Assembly (NCBI GenBank): GCA_012103535.1
Contig: WLWQ01000001.1
Coordinates: 1,054,001 to 1,118,000 of the forward strand
DNA: 64,000 bases
Source: Pseudomonadales bacterium
GTDB lineage: Bacteria > Pseudomonadota > Gammaproteobacteria > Pseudomonadales > Pseudohongiellaceae
Direction: 5' to 3'
Below are positions 44,440-53,205 of the stretch, piece by piece. Positions within the stretch are counted from its first letter, which is position 1; every line of letters begins with the position of its first letter. The notes beneath the pieces were generated by a model. It was not told the DNA's origin, searched no databases, and saw only the letters and a list, made by a program, of their open reading frames with translations. The translations under genes and the position numbers were made by a program.

Positions 44440-45732
44440 ATGCAAAAAAGAGACTTCTTAAAAAAATTACTCATTGCCAGCGGCATGGCGAGCTTTCCCG
44501 CGCTTAACCATCCACTGCTTGCTCAGTCATCGTTTAATGGCAAGTTAGTCATGGCATTACAGCTCCAGGGCGGAGTTGATGTAACCGCGTTTTGTGATCC
44601 GAAAGAGAACCAATCAGGTGAGCCAGAAATAAACTGGTGGGCACGTAATGATGTAACTCGAAGTGCAGGTAATATTGACTACGCACCCTTTGCAGATAAT
44701 CAAGCGTTTTTTGAAAATCACTTTCAGAACATGTTGGTCATTAATGGTGTAGATGCACAGACAAATTCTCACTCGGTAGGTGTGGTAAATAACTGGAGCG
44801 GCCGAAATTCAGAAGGCTATCCTTCCCTTACTGCACTATATGCAGCAATTAACGCTCCCGACCTACCTATGTCTTATTTGAACTTTGGCGGCTACGGGAA
44901 CACTGCAAGTCTTATTCGTAGTACGCGAGTAGACGACGTCAGTCAGATTCAAAATATTATATTCCCCAATGAAGATCGATATGATTCAGCGGCAAGCTTT
45001 CGTACCGACAGTGATTGGCAGCGAATTCAGAATTATCAGGCTCAGTCCATTGATCTACTGAATCAGGAGTCCGGCCTACCCGCAGCGAATAGAAATAATC
45101 GTGAATTTTATCTGCAGGCATTGGAACGAGCAGAAGGCATCAAAGTATTTGGCAACATGATTCCTGACGAAGACTCCATACAGGAAGTACGTGAACTCGA
45201 GCAAAATCATTACAGTTCCTTGCACCAACAAATCCAGGTCAGTTTACTGGCATTTTCATCCGGAGTAGCCATTTGTTCCGGTCTTTATCAGGATGGCTTC
45301 GATTCCAATGAAAGCAACGATGCCGATCAGAGTGTATTGCTTAGTACCACAACTGACGCAATAGACTACCTCTGGAGTACCGCAGAAGAACTAGGTTTAG
45401 CAGATCGCATCGTCTTGGTTATCGGTTCCGATTTCGGCCGTACTCCTCATTATAATTCTGGAGAAGGAAAAGATCATTGGCCTATAGGTAGCTATATCGT
45501 GATGGAGAGAAATGCCTCTTACACTAATCAGGCATTTGGTGAAACTGATGGAGGCCACAATGCATTTTCTATTAACACCGAATCAGGACAGCGAGATGAT
45601 GTTAATGGAGTGACAATTAAGCCGGCCCATGTTCATCTGGCACTGCGAAACTATCTAGGCATTAACAACAGCAGCCAGGCCAGCCAATTTCCTTTTAATA
45701 ACACCGAAGATTTCAATTTCTTTGGCAGCTAA
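44440..45732 (+). CDS. DUF1501 family exported protein
   Basis: The 430-residue product has an N-terminal Tat-like signal (KRDFLKKLLIASGMASFPAL, Lys-Arg instead of Arg-Arg). It shows the DUF1501 alkaline-phosphatase/sulfatase-like fold: LVMALQLQGGVDVTAFCDP (about 32-50), NSHSVGVVNNWSGRN, DRIVLVIGSDFGRTPHYNSGEGKDHWPIG (about 325-353) and GHNAFS. The SDFGRTP.....G.DHW motif is diagnostic. Its partner, the di-heme-motif protein, is 3 bp upstream. Biochemical function of the family is unknown; co-transport through Tat suggests that it folds in the cytoplasm. Confidence 0.9.
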   Translation: MQKRDFLKKLLIASGMASFPALNHPLLAQSSFNGKLVMALQLQGGVDVTAFCDPKENQSGEPEINWWARNDVTRSAGNIDYAPFADNQAFFENHFQNMLVINGVDAQTNSHSVGVVNNWSGRNSEGYPSLTALYAAINAPDLPMSYLNFGGYGNTASLIRSTRVDDVSQIQNIIFPNEDRYDSAASFRTDSDWQRIQNYQAQSIDLLNQESGLPAANRNNREFYLQALERAEGIKVFGNMIPDEDSIQEVRELEQNHYSSLHQQIQVSLLAFSSGVAICSGLYQDGFDSNESNDADQSVLLSTTTDAIDYLWSTAEELGLADRIVLVIGSDFGRTPHYNSGEGKDHWPIGSYIVMERNASYTNQAFGETDGGHNAFSINTESGQRDDVNGVTIKPAHVHLALRNYLGINNSSQASQFPFNNTEDFNFFGS

Positions 45733-45870
45733 CTTCCTCAATTAGTTTCTTCCCAGACACTACTTAGACCCCTGCAAAGACGAGAGCTGATGAGATACAC
45801 TTAGCTCTCATTGTCCTTTTGAGGTCAACCCTCAATCGGCGTCCAAAAACAATAATAATGGGCTTCTAAC

Positions 45871-46770
45871 ATGAAAAAATCTCTCTGTCTGGCGCTTTTC
45901 TCTACTCTTATCTTTCTGGCTTCGGCAACTGCAAATGCTCAGCTATCAGACACTGCAGCCTGGGCCGCAACCGTACAAAACGATTTCAGAGTTACACCTG
46001 ATATCACTTATCATCGCGCCAATGGCGTCGAATTGAAAATCGACGTCTATCAATCCCGTGATGCTGACGGACCCGCTCCGACGTTTATTTATTACCATGG
46101 CGGCGGTTGGGTTGGTGGCTCGAAGGAAGCCAATGTTCTTCGCCTGATTCCATATCTAGAGCAAGGCTGGGCGGCGGTAAATGTGCAGTATCGACTTGGC
46201 AATGTCTCGTTAGCACCAGCGGCAGTCGAGGACAGTCTTTGTGCTTTACGCTGGGTTGCACGTAATGCTGAACAATATGGCTTTGATACAGAAAAACTTG
46301 TGGTTTCTGGTAATTCCGCTGGCGGGCACCTCGCCTTAACAACCGGTATGATTCCCTCTGATGCTGGCCTCGATCGCCAGTGCCTGGGAGATGAAACTCC
46401 AGAAGTCGCAGCCATTGTGAATTGGTATGGCATCACCGATGTTGGTGATTTATTAGATGGTGTAAATCAGAAGAGTTATGCAGTGCGCTGGTTAGGCTCT
46501 CTGCCAAACATGCTCGACATAGCCCATCGTGTTTCGCCTCTTAGTTATATTCATTCTAACCTTCCACCGACTATTACTATCCACGGCGATGCCGATCCTG
46601 TTGTGCCTTACGATCATGCAGTGAAATTACATCGCGGCTTGGATCAAGTAGAAGTAGTCAATGCGTTAGTAACAATACCCAATGGTTTACACGGTGGCTT
46701 TCCAGCCGATGAAATGTTGAGAGCCTACGGTTCGATTTTTTCATTTCTTGATTCGAACGTCGTTAATTAG
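45871..46770 (+). CDS. secreted alpha/beta hydrolase (HSL-like esterase)
   Basis: The 299-residue product has a signal peptide (about 1-24), HGGGW (76-80) as the oxyanion motif, and GNSAGG (147-152) with nucleophile Ser149. An Asp in HGDADPVVPYDHA and a late His in GLHGGFPADE follow. The HGGGW plus GxSAGG combination identifies the hormone-sensitive-lipase branch of carboxylesterases. It should hydrolyse short-chain or aromatic esters outside the cytoplasm. It stands between the DUF1501 pair and the PAS-containing protein; coupling with either is unclear. Confidence 0.88.
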   Translation: MKKSLCLALFSTLIFLASATANAQLSDTAAWAATVQNDFRVTPDITYHRANGVELKIDVYQSRDADGPAPTFIYYHGGGWVGGSKEANVLRLIPYLEQGWAAVNVQYRLGNVSLAPAAVEDSLCALRWVARNAEQYGFDTEKLVVSGNSAGGHLALTTGMIPSDAGLDRQCLGDETPEVAAIVNWYGITDVGDLLDGVNQKSYAVRWLGSLPNMLDIAHRVSPLSYIHSNLPPTITIHGDADPVVPYDHAVKLHRGLDQVEVVNALVTIPNGLHGGFPADEMLRAYGSIFSFLDSNVVN

Positions 46771-46789
46771 TTAAGAACATCAAGAGCAA

Positions 46790-47839
46790 ATGGAAATATT
46801 GGTTTATCAGGAAGTTCTGTCGCAACTTTTTGCTTGCATTTTAGTACTCGCTCTCGCGACAGGATTCTGGGTAAGTTACTTAAATTCGCGCAAACGCTAT
46901 CTATCTATAATAGCGCTCGCGGCCATCGTTGAAGCATCACGCCTGCTTCCAGATTCGATTCTGGTTTATTATCCTGATAATGTCATTGCGCTATTTGGAA
47001 ACTTATTACTGCAGTTTTTGGGTACCGCATTTCTCGTCTATGCACTATTTGTAGCTAACCACAGAAGCCGACAGTACCAACGAAATGTTTTGACCAGCCT
47101 TGGCAAAATATTCATAGTTTCTGTTGGTTATCTGTTTACCCAAGTCGAATATTCTCAGCCTTCGCTTGATGCCTTCATAAGTGTATTGGCCGTTTTATCG
47201 GCAACCGCAATTCTGATATGGGAAGGATGGCGCTTCAATACAAACATAAGTGCTAGCCGAATCCTCTTTTCTCTTTCGGCTATGAGCTTGTTCGTGCTAC
47301 GGGCGGTGCAACCCTCAATGCCAATAGACGAATTGTTTCTGGCAATCTATTACATGGAGCTGATTGCCTATCCAATAATCATTGTTTCCCTGATGCTGGC
47401 TGAAGTTGAAAACACCAATAGAAGAATCAATGATTTGTTGGCTGAAAAGGCGCAATCAGAAGCAGATTTAAAATTTATCGTAAACAACACCCTGGATATT
47501 ATCCTGGTCAGTGACGAAGTCGGTTTGCTGCAATCCTGGAGCCAGAAAGCACAGGAAAAGTTTGGCTACACAGAAGATCAGGCTATCGGCAAGATTCACA
47601 TGGATGAACTGTTTATCGGCGATCCGATCGCTGTAACTGAGAATAGTGACCTGAATTACAAAGCAAAAATTGAAAGCATGGACGGATCTCAATTTGAAGT
47701 TGACGTTCGCATGCAGACCGTTGCCCAGAAAGGTGAGATCTATAGTATTTATGTACTAAGGGAAACCACGATAAATCCAACGGAAGGTATACTACAGAAC
47801 TTATTGGACGCTGAAGAAAAAGAAACGGTAGTTGAGTAG
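46790..47839 (+). CDS. seven-helix membrane protein with PAS domain, no output domain
   Basis: The 349-residue product has about seven hydrophobic helices in residues 10-205. A short coiled linker (EVENTNRRINDLLAEKAQSEADL, about 203-225) leads to one PAS domain (KFIVNNTLDIILVSDEVGLLQSWSQKAQEKFGYTEDQAIG, about 226-265, and the following strands). It ends after the PAS core and a short acidic tail. No kinase, GGDEF/EAL or other signalling output is present. It may influence a partner protein. Nine bases separate it from the PQQ lipoprotein gene, so a link to control or assembly of that enzyme is possible. Confidence 0.7.
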   Translation: MEILVYQEVLSQLFACILVLALATGFWVSYLNSRKRYLSIIALAAIVEASRLLPDSILVYYPDNVIALFGNLLLQFLGTAFLVYALFVANHRSRQYQRNVLTSLGKIFIVSVGYLFTQVEYSQPSLDAFISVLAVLSATAILIWEGWRFNTNISASRILFSLSAMSLFVLRAVQPSMPIDELFLAIYYMELIAYPIIIVSLMLAEVENTNRRINDLLAEKAQSEADLKFIVNNTLDIILVSDEVGLLQSWSQKAQEKFGYTEDQAIGKIHMDELFIGDPIAVTENSDLNYKAKIESMDGSQFEVDVRMQTVAQKGEIYSIYVLRETTINPTEGILQNLLDAEEKETVVE

Positions 47840-47848
47840 GAACTTACT

Positions 47849-49822
47849 ATGAATAAATTTAGAGTCTTACTTCTATTAACTTATTGTACTGCAATAGTTA
47901 CGAGCTGCAGTGATCAATCATCTGAGTCAGAATCGGAATTAGCCAATGCCGAATGGCATCACCATGGCGGCGATCACTTCTCCTCAAAATATGCGCCATT
48001 CGAGCAGATTAATGGCGACAATTTCGACCAACTGGAAGTTGCCTGGCGCTGGCAGTCTGCTGACCTGCGCATTCCTGAAGATATGCTCTATCCCAGTGGG
48101 GATTACCGGGCGACACCGCTTTATATCAATGGAATCATTTACACCAATACCAATCACGGTCAGGTAGTCGCATTGGATCCAATATCCGGTGAAGAACTTT
48201 GGCTATTCGATCCTGAAAGCTACCGATTTGGACCGCCAAATTTTTCGCCGGTGCAGACTCGTGGTATCGAGTATTGGACCGATGGCGAAGTAGAGAGAAT
48301 TTTCCTTGCAACTCTCGGCAAGCAATTGGTCTCAATCGATATCCACACTGGCCAGCCCGATCCTGAATTTGGCGACAACGGCTATGTCGATTTGAAACAA
48401 GATCTGGGACGTCTCGAATTTGAGATGAATAACATTACCCATGGTGCACCACCTATTGCTGTGGGCAATTCAGTCATCGTTGGCTCAAAGATATTCGATT
48501 ACAGCATGAATAACCGCGCCCCACCGGGGCATGTGCGTGCTTACGATACCCGCAGCGGTGAGTTTAAGTGGCGTTTCAATACGATTCCCCAGCCAGGCGA
48601 GGAATTTAACGAGACCTGGGAAAACGGATCCTGGGCGATTGCAGGTAATACCAATGTCTGGACCTATATGTCCGCAGACGATGAACTTGGAATGGTTTAT
48701 CTGCCAACCTCTACTCCAACGAACGACTACTGGGGCGGTTATCGCTTAGGCGAAAATCTTTATGCCGAAAGTATCGTGGCGTTGAATGCCGAAACCGGTG
48801 AGCGAGTTTGGCATTTTCAAACGGTGCATCATGGACTTTGGGATTACGATATTGCATCGGCACCGAACTTAATCGACATCTCGGTTGATGGCGAACCGAT
48901 AAAAGCCATTGCCCAGGTTTCAAAGACCGGTTTTACCTATGTATTCAACAGAGAAACAGGTGAACCAGTTTGGCCAATCGAAGAAGTCGCGGTCCCACCT
49001 TCCACAGTTCCAGATGAGAGAGCACATCCAACCCAACCAATTCCAACTCGTCCTGCTCCTTTTGAACAAATTGGTGCTACCGAGGATGACTTAATTGACT
49101 TCACACCGGAGTTAAGAGAAGCAGCGCTGGAAATTGCCAGCAATTTCGTTCTTGGCGACATATTCACCCCACCGATCGTACAAGGGCAGGATGGTAAGTC
49201 ATCCACCTACGTTGTACCTGGAGCAGGTGGTGGCGCGAACTTTCCTGGTGCCTCAATGGATCCGGAAACACAAACCATTTACATTCCGTCTGTGACTAGA
49301 CCCACCGGTATGGCATTGGTAGAGCCACCGGACGGCACCTCTGACTGGCCTTACGTTATTCGCTATGACCGAACCCAGGGCCCGGAAGGTTTGCCGTTAT
49401 TGAAACCGCCTTATCGCCGAATTACAGCTATCGATTTAAATACCGGAGAGCATGTTTGGCAAGTTCCACTCGGTAAGGGTCCAACTGATCACCCCGCCAT
49501 TGCCCATTTGAATCTCGGCGATATGGGTACAGTATTTAATGACGTGGTAGCAGAAGGCGGCGTACTCGTCACCAAATCTCTGGTAGTCTCTTATCTGGCT
49601 TCTAAAGATGAGATTGGACCGGAAGAAACAGGATCTATCCTTGTGGCGTTTAACAAGGTAACCGGCGCAAAAGAAGGCGAATTAGTTGTCGATCAACGCC
49701 TGCATGGACCGATCATGAGTTACCAGCACGCTGGCAAGCAATATATCGCCGTTGCAGGTGGAGGACGCGATAGTGATGACGAACTACTGGTCTTTGCACT
49801 GCCCGATTCATCGGGTGAATAA
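47849..49822 (+). CDS. PQQ-dependent dehydrogenase lipoprotein
   Basis: The 657-residue product has a lipoprotein signal (lipobox IVTSC, Cys20) and the W-motif propeller of membrane-bound glucose-type quinoprotein dehydrogenases (VAWRWQSADLRI, ELWLFDPESYR, EFKWRFNTIPQPGEE, RVWHFQTVHHGLWDYDIASAPNLID). It also has a PTPTNDYWGG-like segment and EDDLIDFTPELR near residues 413-424. The latter closely matches the partial protein at 63168-64000. It oxidises a sugar or alcohol at the periplasmic side with PQQ. It is followed by a cupin-like gene 42 bp later. Confidence 0.9.
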   Translation: MNKFRVLLLLTYCTAIVTSCSDQSSESESELANAEWHHHGGDHFSSKYAPFEQINGDNFDQLEVAWRWQSADLRIPEDMLYPSGDYRATPLYINGIIYTNTNHGQVVALDPISGEELWLFDPESYRFGPPNFSPVQTRGIEYWTDGEVERIFLATLGKQLVSIDIHTGQPDPEFGDNGYVDLKQDLGRLEFEMNNITHGAPPIAVGNSVIVGSKIFDYSMNNRAPPGHVRAYDTRSGEFKWRFNTIPQPGEEFNETWENGSWAIAGNTNVWTYMSADDELGMVYLPTSTPTNDYWGGYRLGENLYAESIVALNAETGERVWHFQTVHHGLWDYDIASAPNLIDISVDGEPIKAIAQVSKTGFTYVFNRETGEPVWPIEEVAVPPSTVPDERAHPTQPIPTRPAPFEQIGATEDDLIDFTPELREAALEIASNFVLGDIFTPPIVQGQDGKSSTYVVPGAGGGANFPGASMDPETQTIYIPSVTRPTGMALVEPPDGTSDWPYVIRYDRTQGPEGLPLLKPPYRRITAIDLNTGEHVWQVPLGKGPTDHPAIAHLNLGDMGTVFNDVVAEGGVLVTKSLVVSYLASKDEIGPEETGSILVAFNKVTGAKEGELVVDQRLHGPIMSYQHAGKQYIAVAGGGRDSDDELLVFALPDSSGE

Positions 49823-49864
49823 CTCGAGAACATGAAGAAAAGATACTTTCTTACGGAGTAATTT

Positions 49865-50584
49865 ATGAAATCATTTAGAATTCGATTCAGGAGGAAGGCT
49901 CTTGGCATACTGGCAATTGGCGCCATTGCAGCAGTCGTACTTTCTGTTAGGGATGGCGGTTTCTGGTCTGAGATTTCCGCACAGCAAACTGATTATTCTG
50001 ACGAGAAGGTGGTACATCTATTAGATGAACCTCGCCATCGCACGGTTCACAATGAAGGCAATCTGTACTTGCTGGATGTGCAAGTAAATCCTGGTGATAC
50101 TTCCTTCGCTCACGTCCATGACCAACCGATTCTCCTAACCACAATCAGAACTGGCGCAGGCCCGGCCAATGGACCCGTTCGGGCCATACCTGAATACTAC
50201 TCTGAACCAATAACCCACAAAGTCTCAAATGATGGGCCTGGGCTGTTACGTATCATTGCTTTTGTTAATGGTGGTGATGGAGTCGAAGGCAACGCCGACG
50301 CACCCTCTGGCATGAGTGGAGACCCAGACGTATACAACCCCTGGTTTCGTTCTTACAGACTCGAACTAGGTCCGGGTGAACAAACAGAATTACAAACCCA
50401 TGACAATCACACCGTCGTGGTGCAAGGCTCTGCTGGCTTAGTCCATGTAACGCGAGACGATGGACTTACACGCGAGCTAGATGCGGCCGGCGAATGGGAG
50501 TGGCGTACACCGGGATCTTCTTTCCTGGTTCGCAACATGGGAAATGCACCGGTAATCGTCGCAATAAACGAAGGCAGAGAATAA
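49865..50584 (+). CDS. exported double-cupin-like protein
   Basis: The 239-residue product has an N-terminal anchor or signal (about 10-30, LGILAIGAIAAVVLSV) and two similar beta-barrel-like halves. The first (about 40-115) has LYLLDVQVNPGDTSFAHVHDQPILLTTI, and the second (about 155-235) has YRLELGPGEQTELQTHDNHTVVVQGSAGLVHV. The HxH-type turns in AHVHD and THDNH suggest one metal site per half. Fusion of two cupins in an exported protein is uncommon but known. It is probably co-transcribed with the PQQ lipoprotein and ends in a terminator. Confidence 0.65.
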   Translation: MKSFRIRFRRKALGILAIGAIAAVVLSVRDGGFWSEISAQQTDYSDEKVVHLLDEPRHRTVHNEGNLYLLDVQVNPGDTSFAHVHDQPILLTTIRTGAGPANGPVRAIPEYYSEPITHKVSNDGPGLLRIIAFVNGGDGVEGNADAPSGMSGDPDVYNPWFRSYRLELGPGEQTELQTHDNHTVVVQGSAGLVHVTRDDGLTRELDAAGEWEWRTPGSSFLVRNMGNAPVIVAINEGRE

Positions 50585-50599
50585 AAGTCGAAAATTTAG

Positions 50600-50641
50600 A
50601 ACCCGGCCTCTTTTCGTGAATAAGAAGTGGTCGGGTTTTTT
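50600..50641 (+). terminator. intrinsic terminator after the cupin-like gene
   Basis: AACCCGGCC (50600-50608) pairs with GGTCGGGTT (50629-50637) with one G-T pair over a 20-base loop, followed by a run of T (50635-50641). Confidence 0.75.
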
Positions 50642-50675
50642 GTGTCTGGCGTATTACCAAAAAGAGGGCTGAATC

Positions 50676-51176
50676 ATTAACGAAGTAATATTCCAGTGGG
50701 TAGACTCGAACTTAGGTCTCGCGATCTTTTTAATACCGTTATTTGCCTTTGCCGAGGCCTGCATCGGCATAGGTCTGTTTATTTCTGGAATTTTTTTAGT
50801 CGCAATTGCATCTATCGTACTAGATCAAGAAATAGCTGGTTTACCAGTCATTGCGACACTAGCTTTCTTTGGCGCTCTAGCTGGAGATCATGTTGGTTTT
50901 TATGTAGGGCGATGGAGCGGCCCTCACTTTCATCATTTGTCGTTTGTCGAAAAACATAGAGAATCTTTCGATAAAGCTGAAAGGCTGATTCGCTACTATG
51001 GTCCGTTCGCGGTTTTTATCGGACGATTTATTCCTGCAATTCGCAGCATTATTCCAGCGCTGTTAGGAATAACGGAATTTGAAAAGATAAAGTTTTCTAT
51101 TCTCGATTGTTTGGCCTGTTTGCTGTGGTCAATTGCCTTAGCAGCAATCGTTTATGGCATTGATAATATTTTTTAG
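50676..51176 (+). CDS. DedA/SNARE-associated-like membrane protein, apparent ATT start
   Basis: The frame opens after TGA (50670-50672) and encodes 166 residues of DedA type: hydrophobic N-terminal part (AIFLIPLFAFAEACIGIGLF, about 15-34), the GALAGDHVGFYVGRW motif (about 67-81), and RYYGPFAVFIGRFIPAIRSIIPALLG (about 105-130) with the family Arg in GRFIPAIR. DedA proteins are membrane proteins required for membrane homeostasis and may flip lipids. No ATG, GTG or TTG occurs before the conserved region; the first candidate is ATT at 50676, 8 bases after AGAGGG, a rare but known initiation codon. It converges with recQ, overlapping it by 4 bp. Confidence 0.75.
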   Translation: MNEVIFQWVDSNLGLAIFLIPLFAFAEACIGIGLFISGIFLVAIASIVLDQEIAGLPVIATLAFFGALAGDHVGFYVGRWSGPHFHHLSFVEKHRESFDKAERLIRYYGPFAVFIGRFIPAIRSIIPALLGITEFEKIKFSILDCLACLLWSIALAAIVYGIDNIF

Positions 51177-52969
51177 GCAGCAAGGTGATCGCTGATTACT
51201 CTTACGAATCCAGGTCCGTATTTTTCCAACTTGCGTTCGCCTACTCCATTTAATAATTCAAACTCCTCCATGTTTTGCGGCATGCGCAGGCACATTTCCT
51301 GCAAGGTGGAATCGTGAAATACGACATAGGGAGGAACTCCCATCTCTTCGGCAAACTGACGTCGGCAATCACGCAGTGCTTCCCATAAGGCCACATCAAC
51401 TTCCGGTGCGAGTCGGGTTTTGGTTTGTTGTTTCGCAGTTTTAACTTTGCTGTCTTTTCTTAAGGCAATTGTTTCTTCGCTACGCAACAGCGGTCGGCAT
51501 TTTTCTTCAAGGCGCAAGGCACCAAAGCGTTCCAGATCAACACTCATATAACCCCGCGCTACCAGCTGTCGGAACACTGATCGCCACTGGTTTTTATCAA
51601 TCTCTTTCCCAATTCCGTAGACGGGCAAATGCTGATGTCCGAACTGAAATATTTTGTCCGTGTCGGTGCCCAACATCACATCGATTAGATGATTAACACC
51701 GAAGCGTTGTTCTGTACGAAATGCAACGCTAAGAGCCATACGAGCAGCCTCGGTGCCGTCCCAAGTTTCTGGCGGTTCCAGACAGGTGTCGCAATTACCA
51801 CAAGGTTCCGGCAGCGCCTCACCGAAATAATCCAGTAATGCCTGGCGGCGACAACTGGTTATTTCACAAAGTCCTAGCATGGCATTGAGCCGATGCTGTT
51901 CGGCCCGTTTGTGAGCCTCACTGCCTTCTGATGAATCCATCATTTGCCTCAGTTTGATGACGTCTTGCAAGCCGTAAATCATCCAGGCATCGGCAGGCTC
52001 ACCATCGCGACCCGCCCGCCCTGTTTCCTGGTAGTAGGATTCGACAGTCTTCGGTAAATCAAGATGGGCAACGAAGCGAACGTCCGGTTTGTCGATGCCC
52101 ATACCAAAAGCGATGGTGGCAACGATAATCACACTTTCTTCGCGCAGGAATTGCTCCTGGTGCCTGGCCCGTGACTCATTGCTCATACCGGCATGATAAG
52201 GAAAGGCGTTAAATCCTTGTTCGCTTAGCCAATGCGCTATGTCTTCAGTTTTTTTCCGGGATAAGCAATAAACGATACCGGCATCATGCAGATGTTCGTT
52301 TTTTAAAAATTTCAGCAATTGCTGTTTGGCGTTTTGCTTTAGAGCAATTCGATAGCGAATATTCGGTCGATCGAATCCTGCAATAAATTGCTCAGCTTTT
52401 TGCAGCTGCAATCGCTCGCTAATCTCCTGTCTGGTACGATCATCGGCCGTCGCGGTTAACGCTATGCGTGGCACGGCTGGAAAAAGCTCATGGAGTAGAC
52501 TGAGCTGCAGGTAGTCCGCGCGAAAGTCATGACCCCATTGCGAAACACAATGGGCTTCATCAATTGCAAACAGTGCAATATCAATCTCCCTGAGCAACTG
52601 CAATGTTCTAGCCTGGGTCAATCGCTCCGGTGCTATATAGAGAAGATCGAGTTCGTCTGCCCGTAGTTGTTGCTCAATAGCATCGGCTTCAAGGGCTGAT
52701 AGCGTGGAGTTTAGAAACGCAGCCTCAATGCCCAGCAGCTCAAGCGCACTGACCTGATCTTGCATCAGCGCAATAAGCGGCGAGATCACTACGCCACAAC
52801 CCGATCGAATAAGTGCTGGAATCTGATAGCACAGGGATTTACCACCACCGGTAGGCATTAGTACCAGCGCGCCACCGCCGGCAACTAGCGTATCGATAAT
52901 TTGATCCTGAGGCGGGCGAAAATCAGAATAGCCGAAGACTTGTTGCAGGATTTGTTGGGAATTACTCAT
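51173..52969 (-). CDS. recQ: ATP-dependent DNA helicase RecQ
   Basis: ATG 52969 (an ATG 12 codons earlier is less typical) gives 598 residues. The RecQ order is visible: motif 0 YSDFRPPQDQII near residue 15, Walker A MPTGGGKSLCYQ (about 41-52), DEAHCVSQWGHDFR (motif II, about 133-146), TGRAGRDG (motif VI, about 312-319), and the zinc-binding Cys cluster CEITSCRRQ..CGNCDTC (about 366-392). A winged helix and an HRDC domain follow at the end. It unwinds DNA in recombination and replication-fork repair. It is slightly shorter than the E. coli enzyme. Confidence 0.95.
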   Translation of the reverse strand: MSNSQQILQQVFGYSDFRPPQDQIIDTLVAGGGALVLMPTGGGKSLCYQIPALIRSGCGVVISPLIALMQDQVSALELLGIEAAFLNSTLSALEADAIEQQLRADELDLLYIAPERLTQARTLQLLREIDIALFAIDEAHCVSQWGHDFRADYLQLSLLHELFPAVPRIALTATADDRTRQEISERLQLQKAEQFIAGFDRPNIRYRIALKQNAKQQLLKFLKNEHLHDAGIVYCLSRKKTEDIAHWLSEQGFNAFPYHAGMSNESRARHQEQFLREESVIIVATIAFGMGIDKPDVRFVAHLDLPKTVESYYQETGRAGRDGEPADAWMIYGLQDVIKLRQMMDSSEGSEAHKRAEQHRLNAMLGLCEITSCRRQALLDYFGEALPEPCGNCDTCLEPPETWDGTEAARMALSVAFRTEQRFGVNHLIDVMLGTDTDKIFQFGHQHLPVYGIGKEIDKNQWRSVFRQLVARGYMSVDLERFGALRLEEKCRPLLRSEETIALRKDSKVKTAKQQTKTRLAPEVDVALWEALRDCRRQFAEEMGVPPYVVFHDSTLQEMCLRMPQNMEEFELLNGVGERKLEKYGPGFVRVISDHLAA

Positions 52970-53136
52970 CGCGGGCGAAGTATAGCTATTGCCAGTGCTG
53001 AGCACCTAATTTTTCAGAGATTACTACTGCCACTGAAAATCGCTTTAGAGCTCCCGATTCTGCACGCATTCCAATGCATCTTGTTACAAAAAAGCGTCAC
53101 ATTGACTCATTTAAACCACCAGCACTCAACAGCACG

Positions 53137-53165
53137 TTGCACTTGGCAATTCCCTTGCATATGCT
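53137..53165 (+). promoter_or_regulatory. candidate sigma70 promoter of the molybdopterin-subunit gene
   Basis: TTGCAC (53137-53142), 17-base spacer, TATGCT (53160-53165), 41 bp before the ATG at 53206. The match to consensus is moderate and it lies in the recQ/molybdopterin-subunit divergent gap. Confidence 0.4.
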
Positions 53166-53205
53166 ATGTCCCACAAAAGCAATTAGGCTTGAGAGAGGCT
53201 TGGTT

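Noticed and set aside
45782-45809. GAGAGCT/AGCTCTC hairpin after the DUF1501 gene
   Set aside because: 14-base loop, 7-bp stem and only a weak T-rich stretch; possible but not convincing as a terminator.
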